Origin: Arthrobacter sp. KBS0702
GTDB lineage: Bacteria; Actinomycetota; Actinomycetes; Actinomycetales; Micrococcaceae
DNA length: 64,000 nucleotides
Reading direction: 5' to 3'
NCBI RefSeq assembly: GCF_005937985.2
Contig: NZ_CP042172.1
Span: 1,550,001-1,614,000, forward strand
Shown here piece after piece: positions 46,925 to 55,099 of the stretch. Under the pieces are notes generated by a model. That model saw nothing but the letters and a program-made list of their open reading frames with translations, had not been told where the DNA came from and ran no database searches. A program made the translations under genes and the position numbers. Numbering within the stretch: the stretch's first letter is position 1; every line of letters begins with the position of its first letter.

Positions 46925-49033
46925 TCACCGCACCATTGATGAAGGGGGCAGCGGCAACTCATCCGCCGGGTACCGCTGCGCCGCGGCGTCCATCAGGCGG
47001 CCCCATTGGCCGCCGGCAATGTCGGCGCCGTCCACGCCCACGTAGTACTTGCCGTTGATGGTGATGTCCTGGTTGACCCATTTCGGCCCGATGCCCTGGT
47101 AGCTACCGAACCAGGATGCTGTGGCAATGGCGGAGGTCGCACCCACGGTCCACGTCATGGTGTTTCCATCGGTGGTGCCGGTCTTGGCGAAGATGTCCGA
47201 ACTCTTGGAGACCGGGATGTTCCAGCCCGAGCCCCGGGTCAGCACATTCTTCAGGGCGTAGGTCACGCCCGCCGCGACGTCGGGATCGATCGCCTGCCGG
47301 CAGTTCCCGTCTGGCACCGGATAGTTCCGGCCATGCGGCCCGGTGACAGACTCCAGGGCAACCGGGTCACAGTGCACGCCGTTGGCGGCGAACGTGGCGT
47401 AGGCATTTGCCATGGACAACGGCGCGACGTCCTGGGTCCCGATCAGGCTGGCGACGCTGGACAGGTCGTAGGGCTGGTTCGTATGTCCGTTCACGACTCC
47501 GGCCGCCGTCGCCATTTTCTGGATATTGCAGAAATCAAGCTGCGCAGCGGATTGGAAGGTGATCGTATTGATCGACTGGTAGAGGCCCTGCAGGACGCTC
47601 ATGCGGACGTAATGGTCCGGGTCGTCGTTCGGCAGGAGGTGGGTCCCGGCTGCGGGGTCGTACGAGCCTGTGGTGGTGCCGCAGGAGTTCTTCCAGGGAA
47701 ACCCCGCTTTGTAGAGGCGGACCGACCCATCCAGCTGGGTAGCCATGGATTTGCCGGAGTTGAGCCATTCAGCAAAGATGAACGGCTTCATTGTGGAGCC
47801 GATCTGGAATCCGCCAGCGCCATCGAGCGGCTGGCCGTTCGCATCGCGCTCCGGTAGCGCGAAGTTTCCCATGTAGTTCCCCGGTGCCGTCTCGGGGTTG
47901 TAGACGGTGTTCTGCGCCATGGTCAATACCTTGCCGGTGCCAGGTTGTACGCTGACCAGCGAGGAACCGCGCTGCAAGGGATCGGAGGCGGCCATGGCCG
48001 CGTTGACCTGGTCCTGGGCGACCTTTTGCAGGGTCGGGTCCAACGTCGTGCGGATGGTTAGACCGCCCAGGTACAGGAGCTTCTTGCGGGCCGCTTCGTC
48101 GGCGCCGAACTCGGGATCGTTGAGAATCAACCGCTGGACGTAGTCGCAGAAATACGGCGCCGTTAAGGCGCCGAAGCATCCCTGCCTGTTTGGATGGACG
48201 CTGAGTCCGATGGGCGCATGGGTGGCCGCGTCGTGTTGGGCCGCGGTGATGCGCCCCTGCTGGAGCATCTTGTCCAGGACTTCGTTGCGGCGGGACACCA
48301 CGTGGTCGGGCTCGGTGAGCGGGTCGTAATACACCGGGCTGTTCACGACGCCGGCCAGGGCTGCGGCTTCGGGCAGCGTCAGATCGCTGGCGGGCACATT
48401 AAAGTACTCGTGGGCGGCCGCATCGATGCCGTAGGCGCCGTTGCCGAAATAGACGACATTGAGGTAGCCCTGCAGGATCTGGTCCTTGGAGTAGGTCTTC
48501 TCCAGGGCGATGGCGAGCTTCATTTCCCGCAGTTTGTCGCCGATCGTCTTGGCGTAGCCAAGCTTGACGTCGTCACCTTTGCCCTGCGCGACCAGGGATT
48601 CAATGATCATGTTGTTCACATACTGCTGCGTGATGGTGGAGGCGCCTTGGCGGCCTCCCTGGGCGGTGGCCACGAGGGCCCGCAGGATCCCGGTGGTATC
48701 GATTCCGCCGTGATGGTAGAAGCGTGCGTCTTCGATGGAGACGATGCCGTCCCGGATGAACGGGGACATCTTGTCCAAGGTCACGGGCGCGCGGTTTTCG
48801 GCGTAGAAGGACGCGATCACTGATCCGTCGCTTGCCAGAACCTTCGAGGCGGCGGGCGGCGCGTTGAGGTTCAGGTCGTCGGGGAGCCGGTCGAACATGC
48901 CGATGGAACTGCTGACGGCGGATCCGGCCATCGCCGTGGCAGGCAGGAAAAGCCCTGCGACAAGAATTCCGCACGCGGCCCCGGCCGCGATGAACGCCAG
49001 GACAGCACGCCAGCGTGACCTCCTATTCGGCAT
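46925..49033 (-). CDS. Class A penicillin-binding protein (glycosyltransferase/transpeptidase)
   Basis: It polymerises and crosslinks peptidoglycan. The 702-residue protein has a basic start and one membrane helix (about 10-37). The glycosyltransferase domain has SIEDARFYHHGGID with catalytic Glu about 101, STITQQYVNN and YLNVVYFGNGAYGID. The transpeptidase domain has the SxxK motif STMK (Ser413), SIN (487-489) and KTG in AKTGTTDGN. There is no PASTA domain. ATG 49033 (or GTG 49036) lies inside the end of the second lgt gene, so the two are coupled. Confidence 0.93.
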   Translation of the reverse strand: MPNRRSRWRAVLAFIAAGAACGILVAGLFLPATAMAGSAVSSSIGMFDRLPDDLNLNAPPAASKVLASDGSVIASFYAENRAPVTLDKMSPFIRDGIVSIEDARFYHHGGIDTTGILRALVATAQGGRQGASTITQQYVNNMIIESLVAQGKGDDVKLGYAKTIGDKLREMKLAIALEKTYSKDQILQGYLNVVYFGNGAYGIDAAAHEYFNVPASDLTLPEAAALAGVVNSPVYYDPLTEPDHVVSRRNEVLDKMLQQGRITAAQHDAATHAPIGLSVHPNRQGCFGALTAPYFCDYVQRLILNDPEFGADEAARKKLLYLGGLTIRTTLDPTLQKVAQDQVNAAMAASDPLQRGSSLVSVQPGTGKVLTMAQNTVYNPETAPGNYMGNFALPERDANGQPLDGAGGFQIGSTMKPFIFAEWLNSGKSMATQLDGSVRLYKAGFPWKNSCGTTTGSYDPAAGTHLLPNDDPDHYVRMSVLQGLYQSINTITFQSAAQLDFCNIQKMATAAGVVNGHTNQPYDLSSVASLIGTQDVAPLSMANAYATFAANGVHCDPVALESVTGPHGRNYPVPDGNCRQAIDPDVAAGVTYALKNVLTRGSGWNIPVSKSSDIFAKTGTTDGNTMTWTVGATSAIATASWFGSYQGIGPKWVNQDITINGKYYVGVDGADIAGGQWGRLMDAAAQRYPADELPLPPSSMVR

Positions 49034-49976
49034 CACGGTGCTCCCCGCGCGTGGTCGAGGCCGGCTCGGGAGTCTGGGCGGATGCGGGCGCCGGGTCGAC
49101 GGCGGGAGGCGCGTCGCCGCCGTCGGGCGCCGGTCCAGGAAGCGCGACCGAGCGCTGCCGACGGAACGTGAGCAGGAACCCGGCCGCGCCGGCGAGGAAG
49201 ATCAGGGCTGCCACCCAGGTGTTTACCCGAAGCCCCAGAACCAGGTTGGCGTAGTCGGAGCGCATCAGCTCAAAGGCGAAGCGACCGGCCGTGTAGCCTG
49301 CGACGTACAGGGCAAAGATGCTCCCGGCGCCGAGGCTGAACCGCCGGTCCAGGTAGAGGATCAGCAGGCCGACGGCGACGCACCAGAGCGATTCGTAGAG
49401 GAATGTCGGCTGGAAGTAGCCGAGGACCAGCGGGGTGCCCGAGGCGTCGGTGACGGCAGAGCCGGAACCGTCCATCTGGTGGATCTGCAGTTTCCACGGC
49501 AGCCCGGTCGGGTCGCCGTAGAGTTCGTTGTTGAACCAGTTCCCCCACCTGCCGAGAGCCTGGGCAAACAGCACGCCCGGGGCCACCACGTCGAGGAAAC
49601 CGACAAAGGACACTCCGGCCCTGCGGCAGCCGATCCACGCACCCACGCAGCCCAGCGCGATCGCGCCCCAGATGCCCAGGCCGCCGTCCCAAATTGCGAA
49701 CGCGTTCCAAGGATTCTTGCCAGGGACGAAATAGAGTTCCGGATCGGTGATCACGTGGTAGATCCGGCCGCCGATGATTCCCGCCGGCACCGCCCAGACG
49801 CAGATGTCCAGGACCTGGCCGGGGCGGCCGCCGCGGGCCAGCCATCGGTGGGACCCCAGCCAGACCGCCAGCGCTATGCCGGCCATGATGCAGAGGGCAT
49901 AGAAGTGAATGGTCAGCGGTCCTACATGGAAGGCGCTGACGGTCGGGGACGGAATGAAGGAATCACCGGCGGTCAT
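49023..49976 (-). CDS. lgt: Prolipoprotein diacylglyceryl transferase (second copy)
   Basis: The 317-residue membrane protein has the Lgt signature LGRWGNWFNNELYG, GGLGIWGAI, and GRFAFELMRSD with the conserved arginine. Its acidic/Pro-rich tail is short, unlike the copy at 20275. It overlaps the penicillin-binding protein gene by about 11 nt and diverges from a MarR regulator. A paralogue in an operon with a wall synthase suggests a special or inducible role, for example under envelope stress. Confidence 0.92.
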   Translation of the reverse strand: MTAGDSFIPSPTVSAFHVGPLTIHFYALCIMAGIALAVWLGSHRWLARGGRPGQVLDICVWAVPAGIIGGRIYHVITDPELYFVPGKNPWNAFAIWDGGLGIWGAIALGCVGAWIGCRRAGVSFVGFLDVVAPGVLFAQALGRWGNWFNNELYGDPTGLPWKLQIHQMDGSGSAVTDASGTPLVLGYFQPTFLYESLWCVAVGLLILYLDRRFSLGAGSIFALYVAGYTAGRFAFELMRSDYANLVLGLRVNTWVAALIFLAGAAGFLLTFRRQRSVALPGPAPDGGDAPPAVDPAPASAQTPEPASTTRGEHRDAE

Positions 49977-50030
49977 AGCGGTCCTGTCTAAGAGATGGCG
50001 CGGCAGGACACGGACAAATTGGTTCTGCCA

Positions 50031-50044
50031 CAGAATTATTCTAG
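50031..50044. promoter_or_regulatory. Candidate MarR operator between lgt2 and the MarR gene
   Basis: CAGAATTATTCTAG at 50031-50044 is a near-perfect palindrome (AGAAT-T-ATTCT core) in the 97-bp divergent intergenic region, 30 bp before the MarR start. MarR proteins usually bind such sites in their own divergent promoter. Pattern match only. Confidence 0.35.
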
Positions 50045-50073
50045 GACCGACTGTATCGGGCTAAGCTGGGCAG

Positions 50074-50598
50074 ATGATGAGGGCCGCAGAATCCGCACCG
50101 GAATCCGAGACTGCCGGGGGTACGGCCCACGCATGGTCGTTAACCGGGGTGATCACCCGTCTGCGCCGTGTCCTGCGTTCAAGCGTGCGTCAGGAGTTTC
50201 CATGGGAATCACTCCCGATGGCCCAAGTGGAGATCATGCAGCGGCTGGCTGATGAACCCGGGCTGGGCATCAGCGGCCTCGCGTCACGGCAGCGGCTGGC
50301 AGTCAACACGGTCAGCAACCTGGTCCAGCATCTGGTGGTTTCCGGGCTCGTCGAACGTCTCACCCGCCCGGGCGACCGTCGCTCTGTAAGCCTCAACTTG
50401 ACGGACGAGGGAACGTCGGTGCTCAACGCATGGCAGGAGGCGAATGACCGCCGCATTGGGCAGGCGCTGCAACGACTGCCCGAGGATTCCCAGAGGGCCA
50501 TCGAAAACGCCGTCCCAGCCCTTGCGGCCCTTGCAACCCTGCTGGAGTCCGACGACCAGGCCCAGGGCGAACGCACAGACGCAGGCAGAGCACCTTAA
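50074..50598 (+). CDS. MarR-family transcriptional regulator
   Basis: The 174-residue protein has a MarR winged helix-turn-helix: LADEPGLGISGLASRQRLAV, then NTVSNLVQHLVVSGLVERLT and the wing RPGDRRSVSLNLT. N- and C-terminal helices form the dimer. It diverges from the lgt2-PBP operon and probably controls it. The ligand is unknown. Confidence 0.88.
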   Translation: MMRAAESAPESETAGGTAHAWSLTGVITRLRRVLRSSVRQEFPWESLPMAQVEIMQRLADEPGLGISGLASRQRLAVNTVSNLVQHLVVSGLVERLTRPGDRRSVSLNLTDEGTSVLNAWQEANDRRIGQALQRLPEDSQRAIENAVPALAALATLLESDDQAQGERTDAGRAP

Positions 50599-50738
50599 CG
50601 CCCCGGGCCACGCCACGTTGGCCCGCAAGTAGTGCATTTCTCCTGACTGAGTTGCCGCGGACAGCCTCTGTCTCCGTCGGGAAGAAATGATGAAGTCACA
50701 GGGGTCAAACGCAGCGCCCCGGTTCTAATATGATTTTT

Positions 50739-50785
50739 AGGATGTGGCTCCGGGCAGCTGTTTTCGGGGGCCGGAGCCACATCCT
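50739..50785. terminator. 15-bp stem hairpin between convergent genes
   Basis: AGGATGTGGCTCCGG (50739-50753) and its reverse complement CCGGAGCCACATCCT (50771-50785) form a perfect stem with a 17-base loop, in the gap after the MarR gene and the convergent gene ending at 50813. No T-tract follows on either strand. Confidence 0.6.
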
Positions 50786-50812
50786 TGTGCGGCGGGACGT
50801 CGTACCGCCGGA

Positions 50813-51442
50813 TCAGATGGTTGTGAACCGAACGGCTGCCGCGCCGGTGAGGGCGCCCGGGGGCATTTTCCGGTTCATGAGGACCATGAGGAGGTGGTGG
50901 GCAGCCCCCTGGAGAGGCTCACCGTCGCCAAAGCCCCAGTCGAGGTCGTTGGCTTCGAATCGGATGCCAGCCAGGTCAAGCCGGAAGTGTTTCTGGCTGA
51001 GCGGGCTCGTTGCATGGTCGAGGACCGTGAGGAGGTTGGCGTCTCTGACAGGGTGTTCGATGCCAAGCGGGATTGTAACGTCCAGGCCGTGGACGATGTC
51101 GTGGGTGAGTGCTCCTTGGAGGCCGCCGCCTGGTGGTTTCCACTTGGTGTTTTCATTTGCCTGCCAGCGGTCGAGCAGCGTGCTGACGGGTGCCCGGGCA
51201 TCGTGGCGGGCGACGCGATCTGCCATGCGGGTGAAGTTGCCGCGGGAGCGGATCATCTCTACTGCGAACTGTGGGGTAGAGAGGCGCAGGGGCATGGTCA
51301 TGTGTGCAACAACTTCGCGGACCCGCCAGCCCTTGCACAGCGAGGCGGTGTCCCAGTCCTGGTGGGTGAGTTCTTTCAGGATATGGCTGAATTGCCGCCG
51401 CTCGCTGGTTATGGCGGCCATGAGGTCGTTGCCGGGGCTCAT
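50813..51442 (-). CDS. Mycothiol-dependent maleylpyruvate-isomerase-like (DinB-fold) protein
   Basis: The 209-residue protein has the N-terminal pattern of the family: ERRQFSHILKELTHQDWDTA, then SLCKGWRVREVVAHMTM. The His in VVAHM and the later LTHDIVHGLDVTIPLG are likely metal ligands. Its start overlaps the stop of the SRPBCC gene by 4 nt, so it is the third gene of the ArsR-SRPBCC-DinB operon. The substrate is unknown. Confidence 0.85.
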   Translation of the reverse strand: MSPGNDLMAAITSERRQFSHILKELTHQDWDTASLCKGWRVREVVAHMTMPLRLSTPQFAVEMIRSRGNFTRMADRVARHDARAPVSTLLDRWQANENTKWKPPGGGLQGALTHDIVHGLDVTIPLGIEHPVRDANLLTVLDHATSPLSQKHFRLDLAGIRFEANDLDWGFGDGEPLQGAAHHLLMVLMNRKMPPGALTGAAAVRFTTI

Positions 51443-51882
51443 CGGTTAGCTCCGGTCCGCTCGGTCAGGTAGGTGTCGAACCGATCCAAGGAAGTGAGGA
51501 ATCCGGCCTGTGCGGCGGGGTCCATCATTGGCGCTGGGACGTGGGTTTGCACTATGTCGACTTGGGTCCGGCGGGTTCCAAGCTCCGTGAAGGTGATAGT
51601 CACGGTCATCCCGGAGTGGTCTTCGATCCAGGACAGTCGATCCGGCGGGTTCACCTCGAGGTACCGAGCGCTGGTCGGGTAGGTGCTGCCGTCGCCGTCG
51701 TTGACCATAACCGTCGTGAAGGCACCTCCGACGCGGGCGTCTACGGTGATCGTCTTCAAGGGCGTGGTGACGCCGATCGGGCCCCAGAAGTGAGTCAGAT
51801 GCTCGGGGTCGATCATGCAGTCGAAGACCAGCTGCCGCGGCGCCTCGAAGGTGCGGGTGAAACGGAGGGTGTTCTCATTCAT
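51439..51882 (-). CDS. SRPBCC (AHSA1-like) protein, operon 1
   Basis: The 147-residue protein has the AHSA1/START-like pattern: LRFTRTFEAPRQLVFDCMID, PEHLTHFWGP, GGAFTTVMVNDGDGSTYP, then SWIEDHSGMTVTITFTEL. Such small binding proteins are commonly paired with ArsR regulators. ATG 51882 has a GGAGATCAC site and is preferred over ATG 51894. It overlaps the ArsR gene by 8 nt. Confidence 0.88.
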   Translation of the reverse strand: MNENTLRFTRTFEAPRQLVFDCMIDPEHLTHFWGPIGVTTPLKTITVDARVGGAFTTVMVNDGDGSTYPTSARYLEVNPPDRLSWIEDHSGMTVTITFTELGTRRTQVDIVQTHVPAPMMDPAAQAGFLTSLDRFDTYLTERTGANR

Positions 51883-52231
51883 TGTGATCTCCATTCAGGG
51901 GTTCTTGCAGGGTGCGGAGGTGTTGGTCGAGCTTGTCGAAGCGCTCCGACCAAAGACGCCGGTTTTCCTCGATCCAGTCCGCCGCGACATTGAGGGCCTG
52001 TAACTCCAAGTGGCAGGGGCGGAACTGGGCCTGCCGGCCCCGGCTGATCAGCCCCGACCGCTCAAGCACCTTCAAGTGCTTGGATACGCCGGGAAGGCTC
52101 AGCTTGAACGGCTCCGCCAGTTCATTGACTGTTGCGTCACCACGTGCGAGCCGGACCACGATTGCCCGCCGTGTCGGATCAGAGAGTGCGCTGAACATCG
52201 CATCCAGCTGCTGTTCTTCCGCTACCGTCAT
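51875..52231 (-). CDS. ArsR-family regulator, operon 1
   Basis: The 118-residue winged-helix protein reads DAMFSALSDPTRRAIVVRLA, then GDATVNELAEPFKLSLPGVS and KHLKVLERSGLISRGRQAQF, the classic ArsR N-terminus and recognition helix. It lacks the cysteine metal site of ArsR/SmtB, as do other ArsR proteins paired with SRPBCC genes. ATG 52231 has GGGAGGACCTT. A 14-bp palindrome lies in the spacer of its predicted promoter. Confidence 0.9.
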   Translation of the reverse strand: MTVAEEQQLDAMFSALSDPTRRAIVVRLARGDATVNELAEPFKLSLPGVSKHLKVLERSGLISRGRQAQFRPCHLELQALNVAADWIEENRRLWSERFDKLDQHLRTLQEPLNGDHNE

Positions 52232-52261
52232 AAGGTCCTCCCATATCTCTTCACGTGGATT

Positions 52262-52308
52262 ACTTTACTGATCGGTTAATTAACCGTCAAGCAAATAAAC
52301 GTTTGCTT
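52262..52308 (-). promoter_or_regulatory. Promoter and operator of ArsR operon 1
   Basis: On the minus strand, TTGACG (52285-52290) and TAAAGT (52262-52267) are exactly 17 bp apart. The spacer holds the perfect palindrome CGGTTAATTAACCG (52273-52286), so a bound dimer would cover the core promoter. A second inverted repeat, AAGCAAA/TTTGCTT (52289-52308), overlaps the -35 box from upstream. The layout fits autorepression by the ArsR protein of this operon. Confidence 0.65.
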
Positions 52309-52373
52309 GGCCGCCCGGCCCGTTGGGGGGGGGTTGCTTCGAAAACGCAGCCCTCCCTGGCCATTCAGGAAGA

Positions 52374-52433
52374 GCAACCAATGGTTGCGCATGCAGGAGG
52401 GATGCCCTAAAGTCAGGTGCAACCAAAGGTTGC
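52374..52433 (+). promoter_or_regulatory. Promoter flanked by two identical operators, ArsR operon 2
   Basis: GCAACC-N3-GGTTGC occurs at 52374-52388 and again at 52419-52433, exactly 45 bp apart. Between them, TTGCGC (52385-52390, overlapping the first site) and TAAAGT (52408-52413) are 17 bp apart and form the likely promoter. The second site then covers the start of transcription. The second repeat extends to 10-bp arms (52415-52437). The likely regulator is the ArsR protein at 52914. Confidence 0.7.
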
Positions 52434-52452
52434 ACCTAGATAGGAGAACGCC

Positions 52453-52917
52453 ATGGAGTTCGCCAGCATCGAGAGAGAGATTCACATCGACGCCGCCCCC
52501 GAGGTGGTGTACGGGGTCATCAGCATGCCCGAGCACCTTCGGGAGTGGTGGCCGGATAAGGCAGAGATCGAACCCACGGCCGGCGCCACCGGAGTCATCT
52601 CATTTGGTGACCGGTCTGCGCCAGACGTCAAGATCGTGGCTCTTACGGTGGTGGCGGCCGATCCGTTCCGGCGGTTCTCCTTCCGGTGGGTATACGACGA
52701 CGGGGAGACCGCGACGCCAGCCAACTCACTGTTGGTAACCTTCGACCTGATTCCATCAGGTGTCGGCACACTGCTGCGCTTTACTGAGACCGGGTTCCGC
52801 GAGAAGGGCTGGGAATCGGCCGTCCTCGAGAAGCAGTACCGCGAGCACGCCAGCGGCTGGGACTATTTCCTGCCCCGTCTCCTCACTTACGTCGCTCGGC
52901 TGGTCTCGACGCCGTGA
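52453..52917 (+). CDS. SRPBCC (AHSA1-like) protein, operon 2
   Basis: The 154-residue protein begins EREIHIDAAPEVVYGVISMP and has HLREWWPDKAEIEP, FSFRWVYDDGE and LLRFTETGF, then a C-terminal helix GWDYFLPRLLTYV. This is the AHSA1/START-like fold. Its gene lies just after two operators and overlaps the ArsR gene by 4 nt (GTGA). A TAGGAGAACGCC site precedes the ATG. Confidence 0.88.
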   Translation: MEFASIEREIHIDAAPEVVYGVISMPEHLREWWPDKAEIEPTAGATGVISFGDRSAPDVKIVALTVVAADPFRRFSFRWVYDDGETATPANSLLVTFDLIPSGVGTLLRFTETGFREKGWESAVLEKQYREHASGWDYFLPRLLTYVARLVSTP

Positions 52918-53252
52918 ACACCGCCATCGACGACGAGCTGTGGTCGGCGGTGGGGGATTCGACCCGGAGACGGATGCTGGACCTGCTGCTGACCGACGGC
53001 GAAGGCACGGCGACCACGCTGAGCCGCCAACTGCCCATCACACGTCAGGCGGTCGCTAAACACCTCGGCGTCCTCCAACGAGTCGGAATGGTCCAGGTAA
53101 CGAATTCAGGACGGGAGCGCATCTTCGAGGTGAGCCAGGCCCAGCTCGCCCGCGCCGTCGCGCAACTGTCATCAGTCGGGGCCGCGTGGGACGCCAGGTT
53201 GCACCGCATCAAGGGAATCGCCGAAGCAATCCAGCGCGACCAGGAGCGATGA
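52914..53252 (+). CDS. ArsR-family regulator, operon 2
   Basis: The 112-residue protein reads DDELWSAVGDSTRRRMLDLL, then ATTLSRQLPITRQAVAKHLG and VLQRVGMVQVTNSGRERIFE, an ArsR-type winged helix without metal-binding cysteines. GTG 52914 overlaps the SRPBCC stop. It is the likely repressor for the paired sites at 52374-52433. It is distinct from the ArsR at 51875, so the two modules are not simple recent copies. Confidence 0.9.
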   Translation: MNTAIDDELWSAVGDSTRRRMLDLLLTDGEGTATTLSRQLPITRQAVAKHLGVLQRVGMVQVTNSGRERIFEVSQAQLARAVAQLSSVGAAWDARLHRIKGIAEAIQRDQER

Positions 53253-53279
53253 CGCACCATTGGATTCGGGCAGTCGTGG

Positions 53280-54464
53280 TCAGGCTGCCGGGGTGGCGCC
53301 GTCGAGCGGGTTGCGCATCACCCCGGTTCGCCGACCGAACGGCACCATCTGTTCGTACTCCCGCACCGGAATGCTGTGCCCGAACCAGAACTCGCCGGTC
53401 TCGGCTACCAGGTCGAGGACTCGTCGCTTCACTGCCGACGCCGGGTCGAACAGCATCACCCGCCCGCCGCGGGCGGGTGATTCGGTCAGGTCCCAGACGC
53501 CGGTGACCCGTCCGTCTTGGAGCACGACCGAGGTGGCATTTCCGCCGCGGTCGTAGACCAGAGCCTCATGTTCCGCGTCGATGAGCCGTGCACGTTCGCG
53601 ATAGCCCATCGTGTACGGGTCCAGTTGTGGCAGCAGCCGGACTAGGGGCGTACGTCCTCCCGGGACGGGCTGTCCATCCTTGGTGTCGTAGGTTTTCAAC
53701 CACTGCTGCCCGGCGGCCGGGCCATTGATGGTCTGCAACTCGTCGGCCATGCGGCCGAGTGCGGCCCGGACCCGTTGAGCCGGCAATCCCGTCCACCACA
53801 CAACATCTGCAAACGACACGGGCCCGTAGCTTTCCACGTACCTGCGGATGAGCTCATCCGTCGCAGTCTCGCCGTCGTAGGCAGCCAGGTCCAGGTCCGG
53901 GAAGGCGTGGTCCCAGCGACGGTACCGGTAGCTGGTGCTGGTGCGACCACCGGCCGGGCGATCGCGGACGATTCTCGCCTCATCGCACAGGAGCGCCACC
54001 ACGGCGGCCAGATCGGCGTGGTGCACCCGGGAGCGCAGTTCCGACGTGGTCAGCGACTCCTGGCCCAAGGCCTCAAGAACGAGGGGTGCGACGCGGCGAA
54101 ACACGCCCGGATCGAGGCGAAGCCACTTCCGATCGCGGCCCAGGGTGAGCTCAACGGTCGCAGCGAAGGCAATCTGGGCCATGGCCCGGGTCAAAAGGAA
54201 CACGGTTCCACGCATGACTTTCAGCCGGACAAGCGAGCGGTGTTCATAGACCTCGATGTCGAGGTCGTCGGTCGTGAAGTCGCCGATTCGCGCTTTCAAT
54301 GACAGGTAGGGCGTTCCGGGCAGAGTCGAGTGCAGCCCGACGGTATCGCGCGCCACCCGCAGCACACCCTCCGCCGAGGAGGTGACCGGCGAGTCCAGGT
54401 GGTGCCGCCATGTGGCAGTTGCGGTCAGGTTCGGGGGACCTGCCGAGCGCGCTGCGTGTGCCAC
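53280..54464 (-). CDS. Winged-helix DNA-binding domain protein (HTH_42/YcaQ-like)
   Basis: The 394-residue protein has GVLRVARDTVGLHSTLPGTP and YLSLKARIGDFTTDDLDIEV near the N-terminus, and RRYVESYGPVSFADVVWWTG and RVRAALGRMADEL in the middle. Late motifs are LLPQLDPYTMGYRERARLID and RGGNATSVVLQDGRVTGVWD. These match actinobacterial HTH_42 family proteins, relatives of DNA-crosslink glycosylases such as YcaQ/AlkX, though many family members lack known activity. Convergent to the ArsR gene, with a 27-bp gap. Start GTG 54464. Confidence 0.8.
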   Translation of the reverse strand: MAHAARSAGPPNLTATATWRHHLDSPVTSSAEGVLRVARDTVGLHSTLPGTPYLSLKARIGDFTTDDLDIEVYEHRSLVRLKVMRGTVFLLTRAMAQIAFAATVELTLGRDRKWLRLDPGVFRRVAPLVLEALGQESLTTSELRSRVHHADLAAVVALLCDEARIVRDRPAGGRTSTSYRYRRWDHAFPDLDLAAYDGETATDELIRRYVESYGPVSFADVVWWTGLPAQRVRAALGRMADELQTINGPAAGQQWLKTYDTKDGQPVPGGRTPLVRLLPQLDPYTMGYRERARLIDAEHEALVYDRGGNATSVVLQDGRVTGVWDLTESPARGGRVMLFDPASAVKRRVLDLVAETGEFWFGHSIPVREYEQMVPFGRRTGVMRNPLDGATPAA

Positions 54465-54796
54465 AGGGCTATCGTGAGCAGGCCGGTATACTCCTGCCAG
54501 AGCCGTTCGGCCCGAAGCCGCACCGGGGGCAGCCCAACACCCATATGCATCGGTGCATCATGATGGTCCACCTGTCCCGCCAGAGCCTCAGTGCAGGCAC
54601 GGCTTCGGACTACGGAGGGCTCTGGTGCCGAGGAGCTAGTGTCCACACTTTGGATCGCGGACGGGTTGCTTGGGGTCGTTTCAGCGTTGCCTCGCGTACC
54701 CTGTCCGGCGGGGTCTGGGCGGGGTCGGGAATTCCAGGGCCGTCGTATTCGTTGCAGTTCCGTCAGACAAGAACGCCAGAAAAGAGAAGCACCATA
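54465..54796. other. Intergenic region, no gene seen
   Basis: This 332-bp divergent gap between the HTH_42 gene and the DUF4193 gene must hold both promoters. I could not pick out convincing -35/-10 pairs or a regulatory RNA. Open frames here are out of keeping with any family. Confidence 0.6.
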
Positions 54797-55099
54797 GTGG
54801 CAACCGATTACGACGAAGTACGTTCCGATGTCAAGGAATCCCAGGAGCGCTCACTCGAGGCGCTGCAGTCCGCCAACGCCCCGGACGCCCGCAGCGTCGT
54901 CCGAGAGCTGGACGAGTCCGACGCACTGGACGAGGCCATGACCCCCGGCGGGGAATTTGTCGCGGAGGAACTTATTGTTCAAGTCATCCCGCAGGCAGAG
55001 GACGAGTTCACTTGTTACTCGTGTTTCCTGGTTAGGCACCGGTCCCAGCTCGCACGCGAAAGCAAGGGCCATTCGTACTGCGTCGAGTGCGAAGGCTAG
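54797..55099 (+). CDS. DUF4193 domain protein
   Basis: The 100-residue protein starts VATDYDEVRSDVKESQERSL (GTG 54797). It ends with EELIVQVIPQAEDEFTCYSC, FLVRHRSQLARE and YCVECEG. The two CxxC pairs form a zinc ribbon, as in actinobacterial DUF4193 proteins. Members are small, widely kept in actinobacteria and of unknown function; a link to RNA polymerase or redox sensing is only speculative. Its TAG stop overlaps the stop of the convergent gene in the palindrome CTAG. Confidence 0.9.
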   Translation: MATDYDEVRSDVKESQERSLEALQSANAPDARSVVRELDESDALDEAMTPGGEFVAEELIVQVIPQAEDEFTCYSCFLVRHRSQLARESKGHSYCVECEG

